Shown here one piece after another: positions 26,557-35,845 of a stretch of DNA of 64,000 nucleotides. Each line of letters starts with the position of its first letter. Position 1 is the stretch's first letter. The stretch lies in the NCBI RefSeq assembly GCF_000203935.1, contig NC_008577.1:930001-994000 (forward strand), in the 5' to 3' direction. Source of the DNA: Shewanella sp. ANA-3. Its GTDB lineage: Bacteria > Pseudomonadota > Gammaproteobacteria > Enterobacterales > Shewanellaceae. The notes below the pieces were generated by a model. The model saw only the letters and a program-made list of their open reading frames with translations, was not told the DNA's origin and did not search any database. Made by a program: the position numbers and the translations under genes.

Positions 26557-26886
26557 TTAATCTTCGGCGACAAAGCGTACTAAGTCTTCGAGCACGCGGC
26601 GTTTAATCTCAAGCTGAGAATCGGCGCTAAGGCCGTATTTTTCAGCGAGTTGTACATAATCTTCGGCGTTTAGAGAGACGGTTAAGCGGGGACGAGTCGG
26701 ACGTTTTGAAACACTTAAGCCCAAAATGGTACGGATCTGATCGGAAGGGCTGACACCCGCATCGAGTGCGGCTTTACGAATTGAATATTGAAACTTTTCA
26801 TCGAGATCGAAGGCCACTTGCGTCGCTTTTGCGGCTTGCTGGTTCTTTTGCCATTGCTCTGGGAGAGGGTGTTTCGTTTTACTCAT
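26557..26886 (-). CDS. Conserved small protein, possibly ribbon-helix-helix
   Basis: 109 residues, charged and soluble. The C-terminal part RPRLTVSLNAEDYVQLAEKY followed by two helices resembles a ribbon-helix-helix fold. The middle AALDAGVSPSDQIRTILGL also looks helical with a turn. I do not recognise a named family, and DNA binding is only a suggestion. Its start follows yjfK by 107 bp on the same strand. Confidence 0.6.
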   Translation of the reverse strand: MSKTKHPLPEQWQKNQQAAKATQVAFDLDEKFQYSIRKAALDAGVSPSDQIRTILGLSVSKRPTRPRLTVSLNAEDYVQLAEKYGLSADSQLEIKRRVLEDLVRFVAED

Positions 26887-26993
26887 TAGGCGTTACCTGT
26901 TGCTATCAACCGTACAATTCGAGCGAATTTAATTGGGATTGTAATGGCTTAAGCAATAAAGTGCGAGTCGCGCACTTTATCGTATGCCAAACT

Positions 26994-27647
26994 TTATTGA
27001 CCGGGCCAGTAGTCACGAATGTCCGACAGGGGGCGGTATAAGGTCAGTACCACATCGGTATCGCCTCCCTCGTACACTTCGACTTCTACCGCGCGGCTTT
27101 CGTCATCATCGAGCAGTAAATAATATTCGAAGGGCTCGCCGGTTGCACCATTGGCATCCTGCGGTGGTTTTAGGCCGCGGTAGTCTTCGCGGTGAAAATA
27201 GCCAAACAGCGCAAAGGTCACTTGATGGTATTGCTTACCCAGCCATTGTTCGAGCTGCTCGGCTAACTGTGGCGACAACTCCTGAGTGGTGAGTTCGGCA
27301 TGACCTGGTTCATCGAACAGGGTACTGAATTGCTCTAAATCGAATAACTGTTCCACCTGCGCGCGGGTAATTTTCATAGAGAAGGCGAGGTAAGTTTCAT
27401 CGTCTTCTTCAATACTCAAAAATAGCGTCTCGCTACCATGACCCTTAAGTACCCACTCGGTTTGCTGATTGCGTTCAAACTCATAGGTATTCACCGCTTC
27501 GACTTTCAGTTGTTGACCGCGCAATTGTGGCGGCAGAGCAAAACTATTGTCGATGGAGATCATATCGCCGATCTTGAGCGCAGAGGGATGATTGAGTTCA
27601 CGCGCTGGCGGCGCCTTTTTACCAAAAATACTGTTAAAAAATCCCAT
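26994..27647 (-). CDS. yjfK: DUF2491 protein, YjfK-like
   Basis: 217 residues, soluble and acidic, starting MGFFNSIFGKK. An AGGAG site 6 bp before the ATG fixes the start. It matches DUF2491, which in enterobacteria is YjfK, encoded beside a PspA-family protein and a DUF2170 protein, the same neighbours as here. Molecular function is unknown. A terminator separates it from yjfJ, so it may have its own promoter in the 149-bp gap. Confidence 0.78.
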   Translation of the reverse strand: MGFFNSIFGKKAPPARELNHPSALKIGDMISIDNSFALPPQLRGQQLKVEAVNTYEFERNQQTEWVLKGHGSETLFLSIEEDDETYLAFSMKITRAQVEQLFDLEQFSTLFDEPGHAELTTQELSPQLAEQLEQWLGKQYHQVTFALFGYFHREDYRGLKPPQDANGATGEPFEYYLLLDDDESRAVEVEVYEGGDTDVVLTLYRPLSDIRDYWPGQ

Positions 27648-27732
27648 ATTCGCTCCTAAACAGTGCGCACAATGCCAAAGCTCACGCTATGAGTGGGTGA
27701 TTGGACATATTCGCGTGTCTAAAACAAAAAAC

Positions 27733-27783
27733 AAAAAAGCCGAGCACAATAGGGGGTGATGGTCCCATCGGTGCTCGGCGTTT
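27733..27783 (-). terminator. Terminator after yjfJ
   Basis: GCCGAGCACAAT...ATCGGTGCTCGGC forms a long stem (GCCGAGCAC/GTGCTCGGC) with a loop of about 20 bases. On the minus strand it is followed by TTTTTTGTTTTTTG. Confidence 0.8.
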
Positions 27784-27796
27784 GGTCAATCATGAA

Positions 27797-28486
27797 TTAG
27801 CTTTTACGTGCCTTGATACGTTCGAGCACGGCGTTGGCATTCGATTTTTGCTCACCAATGCCAGCTTCCGCTAATTTGGCCTGCAATGATTTATCGCTGC
27901 CTTCTTCGGCTAAGGTTTCAGCGGCTTTCAATCTGTCGTCAAACTGTTGTTGACGCGCCTTGATACGCTCTAATGAATCTTTGGCATTCAGCAGCTTAGA
28001 GTTGCTTGAGGCAAAAGAGTCGGTAATGGTCGCCGTCGCCTTTTGTACGCTTTCAGTGGTTTTAACCATGCTTAACTGACGTTGATAATCAGACAGTTGA
28101 CGCTCGGTTTTCTTCACTAAATCTTTCAGACGTACTGCATGGGCGCTGAAGCTATCATTAGCAGTTTGCTGCTCAGCCAGCTCTTGCTCTAATTGAGCAA
28201 TTTTTTCAGCTACTTCAATGGCTAAGGCTTCGTTGCCTTTATCTAAAGCTTGCGTTGCATAGCCTTCGTGTTCGGCAATTGAGCGCTTTAAGCGGTCAAC
28301 TTCACGGCTGGCTTGCATTTCTTTCGCCATCACATCGGTCAGTTCGCGCTTGGCGTTGGTTAAGTGTTTCTCGGCATCACGGATTTCCTGTTCGAAAATT
28401 CGAGTCGAGTTTGCGTCTACGATGCTTTGGCCAACTTCGGTGGCACCACCGCGAAACGCTGTTAAAATTTTGTTCAGAATGCCCAT
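27797..28486 (-). CDS. yjfJ: PspA/IM30-family protein, YjfJ-like
   Basis: 229 residues, nearly all coiled coil. It starts MGILNKILTAFRGGATEVGQ, an amphipathic membrane-touching helix as in PspA. PspA/IM30 (ESCRT-III-related) proteins coat damaged inner membrane and help keep the proton gradient. AAGGAG lies 8 bp before the ATG. It is 12 bp downstream of yjfI and shares its transcript. Classical pspBC and pspF are not in the window, so its control probably differs from the Psp regulon. Confidence 0.85.
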   Translation of the reverse strand: MGILNKILTAFRGGATEVGQSIVDANSTRIFEQEIRDAEKHLTNAKRELTDVMAKEMQASREVDRLKRSIAEHEGYATQALDKGNEALAIEVAEKIAQLEQELAEQQTANDSFSAHAVRLKDLVKKTERQLSDYQRQLSMVKTTESVQKATATITDSFASSNSKLLNAKDSLERIKARQQQFDDRLKAAETLAEEGSDKSLQAKLAEAGIGEQKSNANAVLERIKARKS

Positions 28487-28498
28487 AATTGTGGCTCC

Positions 28499-28912
28499 TT
28501 ATTTCAGATAGTCGACCATTTCATCGATAACTTCTAAGCAGTTATCGGATAAGACTGCTAACTCTTGCTCGATTTCGAGCATGCTAGATTGCAGAGACAG
28601 CGCGCCGTAAACCACGTATTTGTCATCAATTTTGGCAAAGGCTGACAATGGCATTGGAATGTTTAATTCGAGCATGGTTTCAAACATTTCGCTGCGACGT
28701 TCTTGGTTTACTTCGTTCTCGCCCCACAGGTAGCTGATGCAGAGAATTTGGTTGTCCGTCACCGATACGAATACCGGGATTTCTTCACGGCCGACCACAT
28801 TCACTTGCAACACTTCGACTTCACCATCAATTGGATAGCAATCGAATTGGAAGCCGGTCTGGCTGTTATTGCCAAGGCTGTTGAGGTGATTAGCAAGAGT
28901 ATGGATATTCAT
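28499..28912 (-). CDS. yjfI: DUF2170 protein, YjfI-like
   Basis: 137 residues from the ATG at 28912. An AAGGA site 7 bp upstream supports this start; longer in-frame versions would run through the operator palindromes. It is an acidic, soluble protein with no signal peptide, matching DUF2170 (YjfI). Function is unknown, though constant association with a PspA paralogue suggests a partner or adaptor. It is the first gene of a yjfI-yjfJ transcript starting at the promoter just upstream. Confidence 0.8.
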   Translation of the reverse strand: MNIHTLANHLNSLGNNSQTGFQFDCYPIDGEVEVLQVNVVGREEIPVFVSVTDNQILCISYLWGENEVNQERRSEMFETMLELNIPMPLSAFAKIDDKYVVYGALSLQSSMLEIEQELAVLSDNCLEVIDEMVDYLK

Positions 28913-28925
28913 ATTTGTCCTTATT

Positions 28926-28938
28926 GACATATTATGTC
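28926..28938. promoter_or_regulatory. Operator-like palindrome, proximal copy before yjfI
   Basis: GACATATTATGTC lies 14-26 bp before the yjfI start codon, downstream of the predicted -10. It is 34 bp, about three helical turns, from the second copy. Confidence 0.65.
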
Positions 28939-28946
28939 TGTATTCA

Positions 28947-28974
28947 AAGATAGCACCGAGACATAATATGTCAA
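28947..28974 (-). promoter_or_regulatory. Predicted sigma-70 promoter of yjfI-yjfJ
   Basis: On the minus strand TTGACA (28974-28969) is followed after 16 bp by TATCTT (28952-28947). The -35 box overlaps the distal palindrome. Confidence 0.5.
28960..28972. promoter_or_regulatory. Operator-like palindrome, distal copy before yjfI
   Basis: GACATAATATGTC overlaps the -35 hexamer of the predicted promoter. Together with the proximal copy it forms a likely repressor arrangement. Confidence 0.65.
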
Positions 28975-28990
28975 GCACTATCTTTATCCG

Positions 28991-30724
28991 TTAAAAAAGA
29001 TCCAGTCCTTGGGTTTCGGACCATGCCTGTTGATGATAATGGTACAACTGTAACGAACCGAGTTCGTTAGGCTTAATACTGGCGGCGTCCTGATAAAAAT
29101 TGGCAGGAAATTCAAAGGCACCTTTGACTAAACCTAAGGTTAACCAGTCATCCGCTATCGGTAGTGTGGTCAGCTCGCCAAGGCGATGCTGGGCATCCTT
29201 TCCAGATAGGGTGGCAATACTCCAGCCCCATTCTCCAAAGCTTGGGACGTTATGGTGATACTGTTTTACGTCAAACCCCGCTAAGGCCAAGGTTTTGGCT
29301 ACCGAGATAAAGGCCTTTTGCGCGTGATAGGGTGAGGTTGACTGTACAGTCAGAGCGCCATCATTGCTCATTAGTTCCTTGAGCTTGCGATAGAAATAAT
29401 CCGAATAGAGCTTATTTAAATCGGGATGGCTAGGATCGGGCAAGTCCACAATAATGGCGTCGTATTTATCTCCTGCGGCAATCAATTTATCGACTCCATT
29501 AAAGGCATCGTCGTTAATCACCTTAACGCGAGGATCGTTAAAGGCATTGCCATTAAGGGCTAACAGGGCTTGGCTTAGGCGTTTAGGCATATCCGTATCG
29601 GGCGTTTTAAAGAGTTGCACCAATGCGGCATCAAGATCGAGCAAGGTCACTTGCTCAGGTTCCCAACGCAGCACTTGCTTTAGGCCCAGTCCATCACCAC
29701 CACCAATGATTAATACCTTGTTGTGGCGAGCGCTGGCCGCAAGCGTTGGGTGAACTAAAAACGCATGGTAGATATGCTCATCGATACTCGAAAACTGTAA
29801 TCGGCCATTGATATACAAAGAGTATATGGGGGAGAGGCCATTGCCGCGTAAGCGCTCGGTAAAGGTAAGTTGTTGAAAACGCGTGGCCTTAGCGTAAACC
29901 ACTTTGTCTTTATAAAGTAGATTGTTGAACTGTTGCTCCCAACTCGGCCCTTGAATGGCGAGCAATAATAATACGCCCGTGACCACAAAATGCCCCGCGA
30001 GCAATAATTTTGCTCTTTGGATTTTGGGCCAAAAACGCCAGATAAACACAAAGCCGGCGAGCAAGTTAAAGCTGGCGGTCAGAGCTGCGGCGAGTTGAAT
30101 ATCGATGGCCAGCATAAAGCCGACCCAAATGGCCGCGCCAATGCCTGCACCAATATAGTCGGCGCCATAAATGGTACCGGCATTATGCAGTAAGTGTTCA
30201 TCTGATAGGGATTGTCTCACCCTCGCGATCAGCGGAATTTCCATCCCGATCATCAAGCCGAGCAGCACGCCCCAGACATAGGGCAGATGTTCGCTCAGCT
30301 TTTGCAGCGAGCCAATCATGCCACCTTCGGGCAGTTGATCCGGTGGTAAACCTAAGGTGGAGGCGATAAGCATCGGCAGCTGCTGACCAAAACCTATCAC
30401 GGCAGCGGTAATTAAAATCGCCAGCGAGCCACAGAGCGCGACCGTGAGTTCCAGCACCACAAAGCCAGTAAAGGCATCTTTAATTTTGCGTGCGGCAAAG
30501 GCGCCAAGACCCATGGAGACGATCATCAGGCCGATCATAGTGTAAATGGCGGCTTCTAACGCGCCTAAGATCCGGCCTGCGTAGTGGGACAACAGGTATT
30601 CGTAGATCAGGCCGCACCCAGCGAGCACGGCCATAATGCCCAATAGTAGGACATCATCGAACCAGCTTAGGCGACTCGTTTGTACCGCTTGAGTCGCCGA
30701 GCTGGTTGTTTGGGATTCGTGCAT
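28991..30724 (-). CDS. Membrane-anchored spermidine-synthase-like protein
   Basis: 577 residues. The first 270 residues hold about seven membrane helices. The C-terminal part is a SAM-dependent aminopropyltransferase-like fold with VLIIGGGDGLGL (about 337-348), TLLDLDAALV and VDLPDPSHPDLNKLYSDYFY. Soluble SpeE makes spermidine from putrescine; whether this membrane form does so is unproven. It starts 4 bp after the DUF350 gene, so translation is coupled. Membrane-anchored versions of this type recur in clusters with DUF350 and PspA-like proteins. Confidence 0.85.
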   Translation of the reverse strand: MHESQTTSSATQAVQTSRLSWFDDVLLLGIMAVLAGCGLIYEYLLSHYAGRILGALEAAIYTMIGLMIVSMGLGAFAARKIKDAFTGFVVLELTVALCGSLAILITAAVIGFGQQLPMLIASTLGLPPDQLPEGGMIGSLQKLSEHLPYVWGVLLGLMIGMEIPLIARVRQSLSDEHLLHNAGTIYGADYIGAGIGAAIWVGFMLAIDIQLAAALTASFNLLAGFVFIWRFWPKIQRAKLLLAGHFVVTGVLLLLAIQGPSWEQQFNNLLYKDKVVYAKATRFQQLTFTERLRGNGLSPIYSLYINGRLQFSSIDEHIYHAFLVHPTLAASARHNKVLIIGGGDGLGLKQVLRWEPEQVTLLDLDAALVQLFKTPDTDMPKRLSQALLALNGNAFNDPRVKVINDDAFNGVDKLIAAGDKYDAIIVDLPDPSHPDLNKLYSDYFYRKLKELMSNDGALTVQSTSPYHAQKAFISVAKTLALAGFDVKQYHHNVPSFGEWGWSIATLSGKDAQHRLGELTTLPIADDWLTLGLVKGAFEFPANFYQDAASIKPNELGSLQLYHYHQQAWSETQGLDLF

Positions 30725-30728
30725 TGGA

Positions 30729-31628
30729 TTACGCCATTAGGGCCGTGAGAATAAGTGCGATAGCAATACTGATGGCCATTTCTACGGCAGCGATACCAAT
30801 GTTGTGCTGTCTTTCGACTTCATCCGCTAAATCGATTCGTGCCAGCACCAGCTTTTTGATCACAAATAGCAGCAGTGTCAGTACCACCAACATGATGATG
30901 GAGAACACTAACCAGCCGATGATGTTAGTCACATAGGCGGTTGGGTTGAACAGGATAAAATGACTCGCGGCATTAAAGCTTAGTGCCATGGCGATCATAA
31001 AGCCTGCGTGGCGAATGGCTAACGCAGTGTGGCCTTGGGCGAGCGCCTGTTGCATAGAAGAGTCTTGATTACGACTCGCGAAGCGTTTTTCGCGTAGGCG
31101 GGTGAGTAGCACTAGCATCAACTGCGAAATCGCAAAGGCGCTGAAGATGGCGATAAAGGTATCGAGTGTTAAATCCTCGGCCCATAGCAGTACGGCGCGA
31201 ATAATGATCGCGGTAGCGATGGCCGCGCTCGCATCCACAATGGCGACAGACACGTTGCCTTTAAGGATTTGCTGGTTCTTATCTAACTCGTTTAGCGCGA
31301 TTTTGTCGTGTAAAAAGCGCCCGAGTTTAATCAGCACTAAACCAAATAACCCGTAGGCGCTCATGCCAATAGCTTCGGTTAAATACGAGGGCGCAGCGGC
31401 GCCAGTGATTGCACCCGTTAGCACTATGCCGAGCGCGGCAACGGCGCCAGCGGTACTGATCCCAAAGGCAAAGTTATCGCGTTCAGCCAGTTCTTTACTG
31501 CTGTTGACTCTGACGCTCCAGCCCTGCAAATAACGCATTAATGTCAATAAGATAACCGCAATAGTGAGGTCAATTGCCAGTATGGTGACTAGCTCTGGTG
31601 TGATACCGAAATCCTGAAATAATGTCAT
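30729..31628 (-). CDS. DUF350 (YjfL-like) multi-pass membrane protein, duplicated
   Basis: 299 residues with about eight membrane helices. It is roughly twice the length of E. coli YjfL, and the repeated blocks (FAFGISTAGAVAALGIVLTG in the first half, IRHAGFMIAMALSF in the second) suggest tandem DUF350 units. Function is unknown. AAGGA precedes the ATG at good spacing. It lies between the lipoprotein gene (15 bp gap) and the spermidine-synthase-like gene (4 bp gap). Confidence 0.82.
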   Translation of the reverse strand: MTLFQDFGITPELVTILAIDLTIAVILLTLMRYLQGWSVRVNSSKELAERDNFAFGISTAGAVAALGIVLTGAITGAAAPSYLTEAIGMSAYGLFGLVLIKLGRFLHDKIALNELDKNQQILKGNVSVAIVDASAAIATAIIIRAVLLWAEDLTLDTFIAIFSAFAISQLMLVLLTRLREKRFASRNQDSSMQQALAQGHTALAIRHAGFMIAMALSFNAASHFILFNPTAYVTNIIGWLVFSIIMLVVLTLLLFVIKKLVLARIDLADEVERQHNIGIAAVEMAISIAIALILTALMA

Positions 31629-31643
31629 GGGAGATCCTTTAGT

Positions 31644-32621
31644 TTACTTGCCTCGGCGCACACTGCGGGTCGTGCGGTTGCTGGAATTACGGAAACTGCT
31701 GTCTTTAGAATAATTTGAGCGGAATTTACTGCCCGACTGCGCGCTCGACTTATTCGCTGTGGTATTGGTTTTAGGTGCGCTGCTGCTCTCACGGGAGAGA
31801 GCCGTGGCACCTGTACGCGATTTTGAATAGGGGCTGTCGAAGCGTTTCCCTTGAGAATCGAAACGTTTTTTGGTCTGCTCGAAGGTTTTTTCCTGCGCCT
31901 GTGCTTGTTTTGGCGAGGTGTAGCGATAGCGACCTACGTCGTTGTAATAGCTGTAGCCACGGTTACCCGACCAACGGTCGTAATAAATGGGGCGGTGGAA
32001 AATATTCGAAAACATCGAATACATGCCGTACCAAGCCCAGAAGGACATGCCGCTCGAGTCTGTCTGCCAGCTACCGTAAGCCGGGTTACCCACCAATTGG
32101 CTACCAGGGCCAAAATCTTCGGCATTATTGGCAAGGGCCGCCGCTTCACGGCTGATGGCATTAACACGGGCAAGCTTGCCCTCCGACATATCGGCAATCA
32201 CGTTCACTGGATCGGAAAGCATGTCGTTATACAGGCTGGGATCGGCCGCTTGATAAAGGTTCTCAACCTCGGCGAGTTGCTGGTCGAGATCGGTAAAGTT
32301 AGCCGAGTTTTTGGCATCGTCTAAGCGGCGCTTCAGCGAGGTATACATTGGCCCTTCGGCGGTCGAATCCTTGGCTAATTCATCCAAGAGTGGCGCGAAA
32401 TCGGGCTTTTGCTGTTTGAGCAAACTGCTGTATTGCTTGAGCAGATTGGCGTTACGTACTTGGCCGTCCTCGAGCATAGTATTGAGTGTCGAGAGGCGCT
32501 GCTGAGTGAGTTGTTGATACTTCTCAATTTTCTCTGGCCTGTCATCGCCACAACCCGTAAGCGATAAGGTCGCAGCCAAAATGAGTATCGACGTGAGAAC
32601 CCGCATTAGCATTCCTGCCAT
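31644..32621 (-). CDS. Lipoprotein of unknown function, first gene of the membrane-stress cluster
   Basis: 325 residues. A lipoprotein signal ends in LSLTGC (lipobox near residue 24), followed by DD; aspartate at +2 often means retention in the inner membrane. A helical region follows to about 140, then an aromatic/Gly region (FWAWYGMYSMFSNIF). The last 100 residues are Ser/Thr/Asn/Arg/Lys rich and probably disordered and basic. GGAG before the ATG supports the start. No family recognised. It heads a tight three-gene run with the DUF350 and spermidine-synthase-like genes. Confidence 0.75.
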   Translation of the reverse strand: MAGMLMRVLTSILILAATLSLTGCGDDRPEKIEKYQQLTQQRLSTLNTMLEDGQVRNANLLKQYSSLLKQQKPDFAPLLDELAKDSTAEGPMYTSLKRRLDDAKNSANFTDLDQQLAEVENLYQAADPSLYNDMLSDPVNVIADMSEGKLARVNAISREAAALANNAEDFGPGSQLVGNPAYGSWQTDSSGMSFWAWYGMYSMFSNIFHRPIYYDRWSGNRGYSYYNDVGRYRYTSPKQAQAQEKTFEQTKKRFDSQGKRFDSPYSKSRTGATALSRESSSAPKTNTTANKSSAQSGSKFRSNYSKDSSFRNSSNRTTRSVRRGK

Positions 32622-32839
32622 GTTTTCTCCAAAAGTGCTGAAATAAAACTCAAATATGGGCGGACAATAATAATCGACTTGCCCAATATGTTTGCCTCAC
32701 AGGTTATAGTACCCTAAACAGCCAAGAAAGAGGGGGCCACTTTCTGTTGGGCTGAGCTTGCATTTGCCATGGAGGGAAATTTGCCTTGAGGCATGGCAAT
32801 GGCATCAAACCTGATGTGGCTTCATTCTATATCACTTAT

Positions 32840-32852
32840 GACATAATATGTC
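32840..32852. promoter_or_regulatory. Third copy of the GACATAATATGTC palindrome, before glnE
   Basis: Identical to the 28960-28972 site. It lies 26 bp before the glnE start codon and about 220 bp upstream of the divergent lipoprotein gene. It could serve either gene. Confidence 0.55.
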
Positions 32853-32878
32853 GACGTTTAAATTTGTTAGGGATTATT

Positions 32879-35743
32879 ATGGCCGTACAAAAAGACAGTA
32901 ATAAGTCATTGTCTCCCCTTGTTACTCAAGCCGCAGAGCGGCATTGGGCACGCCTCGCCGAAGTATGGTCAGAAGGACTGGCAAATTTAACGCCTGCGCA
33001 GCAGCAGGAACTGAAAAACGTTTTAGGATTAAGCGATTATATCGCAGCGCAGTTAACTCGGTCACCCGAGTGGATTAACACTTTATTCGCGGGCGATTTG
33101 CAGCAAGTGGAGCGGCAGACCTTTGATGCCCAGTTACACGATCAGTTAAGTAGTTCGACGACTGAAGATCTCGCAAAACGTCAATTACGCCGATTCCGTA
33201 ACTATCAAATGGTGCGTTTAGCCTGGCGAGATTTTTTAGATTACGCCAGCTTAGAGGAGTCACTGTTAGACCTCTCGGCACTCGCCGAAGCGTTAGTGAT
33301 CGGGGCAAGGGATTGGCTCTATAAGGAAATGTGTACCCAATATGGCACGCCAATGGATAAGGCGGGCAATCCGCAGCCATTGCTTATTTTGGGCATGGGC
33401 AAGCTCGGTGGGCGTGAGCTTAACTTCTCCTCCGATATCGACCTGATTTTTACCTTCCCCGAACATGGCGAAACCGTGGGTGGGCGCCGAAGCCTAGATA
33501 ACCAACAGTTTTTCATCCGTATGGGGCAGCGGCTAGTTAATTTACTCGACCAAATTACCGTCGATGGGTTTGTGTTCCGCGTCGACATGCGCCTACGTCC
33601 CTACGGCGAGAGCGGCCCATTGGTGGTGAGCTTCAGTGGTCTTGAGGATTATTACCAAGAGCAAGGGCGCGATTGGGAACGCTATGCCATGGTCAAAGCT
33701 CGTTCGCTTGGGCCTTGGAACCATTTTTCCGACGAATTACACAGCTTGCTGCGCCCCTTTGTTTATCGCCGCTATATCGACTTCTCGGCGATTGAATCCC
33801 TGCGCAAAATGAAACAACTCATTGCCCAAGAGGTGCGTCGCCGTCAGTTAACCGACAATATTAAACTCGGTGCCGGCGGGATACGTGAAGTGGAGTTCGT
33901 GGTGCAAAGCTTCCAGCTGATCCGCGGCGGTCGTGAACCCGCCCTGCGCCAGCAGAGCCTATTTGGGGCCATGGATACCCTTTACAGTCTAGGGCAATTC
34001 GAATACTTAGCGGTCGATGAGTTAAAACACAGTTACTTATTACTGCGCCGAGTCGAGAACCTGTTACAGGCAATTGATGATAAGCAAACCCAGACTCTGC
34101 CAAATAATCCCCTCGATTGGGCAAGACTGTGCGCAGTGCTGAATATGACCAACGAAACCGATCTTCGCACCCATATTGAGGCGGCGATGGCGAAAATTCA
34201 TCGTCATTTTAAAGCCACAGTTGGCGGTGAAGAAGGTGAGGAAAAAGCCGAGCATTGGACTGCGCAGCTGTGGAATGTGCAGCAGGACGACCACGCAGTT
34301 AATCTCCTCGCCGAGCAGCAGATTGACGACGATAAACTCTGGCCGCTGCTTAGCAGTTGGCGCGACACAGTGACGAAACGATCGATTGGTCCTCGTGGCC
34401 GTGAGACCTTGGATAAATTAATGCCAAGGTTGCTCGACGAGTTACTCAATCAGCCGAGTCCTTCAGCGGCCTTCGAGCCTGTCTCAAAGGTACTGGAGCA
34501 AATTCTGACGCGCACGACCTATCTCGAATTGCTATGCGAAAATCCTGGCGCCCGTCAGCAGCTCGTGAGTCTGTGCTGCGCCAGCCCTTGGATTGCGGCA
34601 CAGCTTGCTAAATTCCCGATGTTGCTCGATGAGCTTATCGACCCTGCGCATCTATATGACACTACATCACTCGATGATTATCCCAGTGAATTGCGCCAGT
34701 ATCTTCTGCGAGTACCTGAGGAGGATATGGAGCAGCAAATGGAGGCGCTGCGCCAGTTTAAGTTGTCACAACAGCTGAAAATTGCCGCCGCCGATGTCAC
34801 TGGTGTTTTGCCCGTGATGCAGGTGAGCGACCACTTAACCTTTTTGGCCGAAGCCATTATTGAGCAAGTGGTGATACAGGCATGGCAGCAAGTAGCGGTT
34901 CGCCATGGTGTGCCCAGTTATCTTGAGGAAGGTAACGACACCGGCTTTGCGGTCATAGGCTATGGCAAGTTAGGCGGTATCGAACTGGGTTACGGTTCGG
35001 ATCTGGATTTAGTCTTCCTCTACGAAGCGCCCGAAAACATGGCCAATAGCCTCACCAATGGCGATAGACCGATAGAAGTGGGCCATTTTTATTTGAAACT
35101 GGCTCAACGTATTCTGCACTTATTCTCGACTCGAACCACCTCGGGTGAATTGTATGAAGTGGATATGCGCCTGCGTCCGTCTGGCTCATCGGGGTTAATG
35201 GTGAGTGAGATTGCGCGCTTTGGCGAGTATCAAACGCAGGAGGCTTGGACTTGGGAGCATCAAGCCTTAGTACGTTCACGTTTTGTGTTTGGCGATAATA
35301 GTTTAGCCGCTAAATTTAGCCAGATCCGCGCATCGGTGCTCGAGCAGGCAAGGGACAAAGACGAGCTGAAAAAGGCCGTGCGTGAGATGCGCCAAAAGAT
35401 GCGCGATCATTTACTCAAGGTCAGTGAAGGTGAATTCGACTTGAAACAGAGCCCCGGCGGGATCACGGATATTGAGTTTATCGCCCAATATTTAGTGCTT
35501 GCTCATGCACATGAGTATCCTGAACTGTCGATTTGGTCTGATAACGTGCGTATTTTTGGTGTGCTGGCCGAGCTTGAGCTTTTGCCGCTGATGAGTGCGC
35601 AGCACTTAACTCAGAGTTATTGCTGGCTAAGGGATGAAAATCATCGTCTCACCCTGCAACAAAAAGCCGGTAAGTTAGCCTATGCCGATGTGGAAGAACA
35701 TGCTGAAAGGGTGATGAATATTTATCGAAATATACTCGAATAG
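32879..35743 (+). CDS. glnE: Glutamine synthetase adenylyltransferase / deadenylase
   Basis: 954 residues from the ATG at 32879 ([10 protein letters not shown]), close to the usual GlnE length. The in-frame extension to 32786 would cover the operator palindrome and has no homology. There are two nucleotidyltransferase domains, each with its own motif: [20 protein letters not shown] (about 167-186, deadenylylation half) and [20 protein letters not shown] (about 698-717, adenylylation half). GlnE adds or removes AMP on glutamine synthetase in response to PII. It appears monocistronic. Confidence 0.94.
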   Translation: MAVQKDSNKSLSPLVTQAAERHWARLAEVWSEGLANLTPAQQQELKNVLGLSDYIAAQLTRSPEWINTLFAGDLQQVERQTFDAQLHDQLSSSTTEDLAKRQLRRFRNYQMVRLAWRDFLDYASLEESLLDLSALAEALVIGARDWLYKEMCTQYGTPMDKAGNPQPLLILGMGKLGGRELNFSSDIDLIFTFPEHGETVGGRRSLDNQQFFIRMGQRLVNLLDQITVDGFVFRVDMRLRPYGESGPLVVSFSGLEDYYQEQGRDWERYAMVKARSLGPWNHFSDELHSLLRPFVYRRYIDFSAIESLRKMKQLIAQEVRRRQLTDNIKLGAGGIREVEFVVQSFQLIRGGREPALRQQSLFGAMDTLYSLGQFEYLAVDELKHSYLLLRRVENLLQAIDDKQTQTLPNNPLDWARLCAVLNMTNETDLRTHIEAAMAKIHRHFKATVGGEEGEEKAEHWTAQLWNVQQDDHAVNLLAEQQIDDDKLWPLLSSWRDTVTKRSIGPRGRETLDKLMPRLLDELLNQPSPSAAFEPVSKVLEQILTRTTYLELLCENPGARQQLVSLCCASPWIAAQLAKFPMLLDELIDPAHLYDTTSLDDYPSELRQYLLRVPEEDMEQQMEALRQFKLSQQLKIAAADVTGVLPVMQVSDHLTFLAEAIIEQVVIQAWQQVAVRHGVPSYLEEGNDTGFAVIGYGKLGGIELGYGSDLDLVFLYEAPENMANSLTNGDRPIEVGHFYLKLAQRILHLFSTRTTSGELYEVDMRLRPSGSSGLMVSEIARFGEYQTQEAWTWEHQALVRSRFVFGDNSLAAKFSQIRASVLEQARDKDELKKAVREMRQKMRDHLLKVSEGEFDLKQSPGGITDIEFIAQYLVLAHAHEYPELSIWSDNVRIFGVLAELELLPLMSAQHLTQSYCWLRDENHRLTLQQKAGKLAYADVEEHAERVMNIYRNILE

Positions 35744-35845
35744 CTAAAGCTACGGAGGAATAGCAGGGCGGTTAACGCCATTCCTTGCTGTTCCACTCCT
35801 TGGGCTTAGACTAAGCTTGATTAAGAGCCGTTAGCGGAGCGTACT

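Noticed and set aside
28913..28978. 22-residue N-terminal extension of YjfI
   Set aside because: It covers the operator palindrome and promoter; AAGGA is placed for the ATG at 28912.
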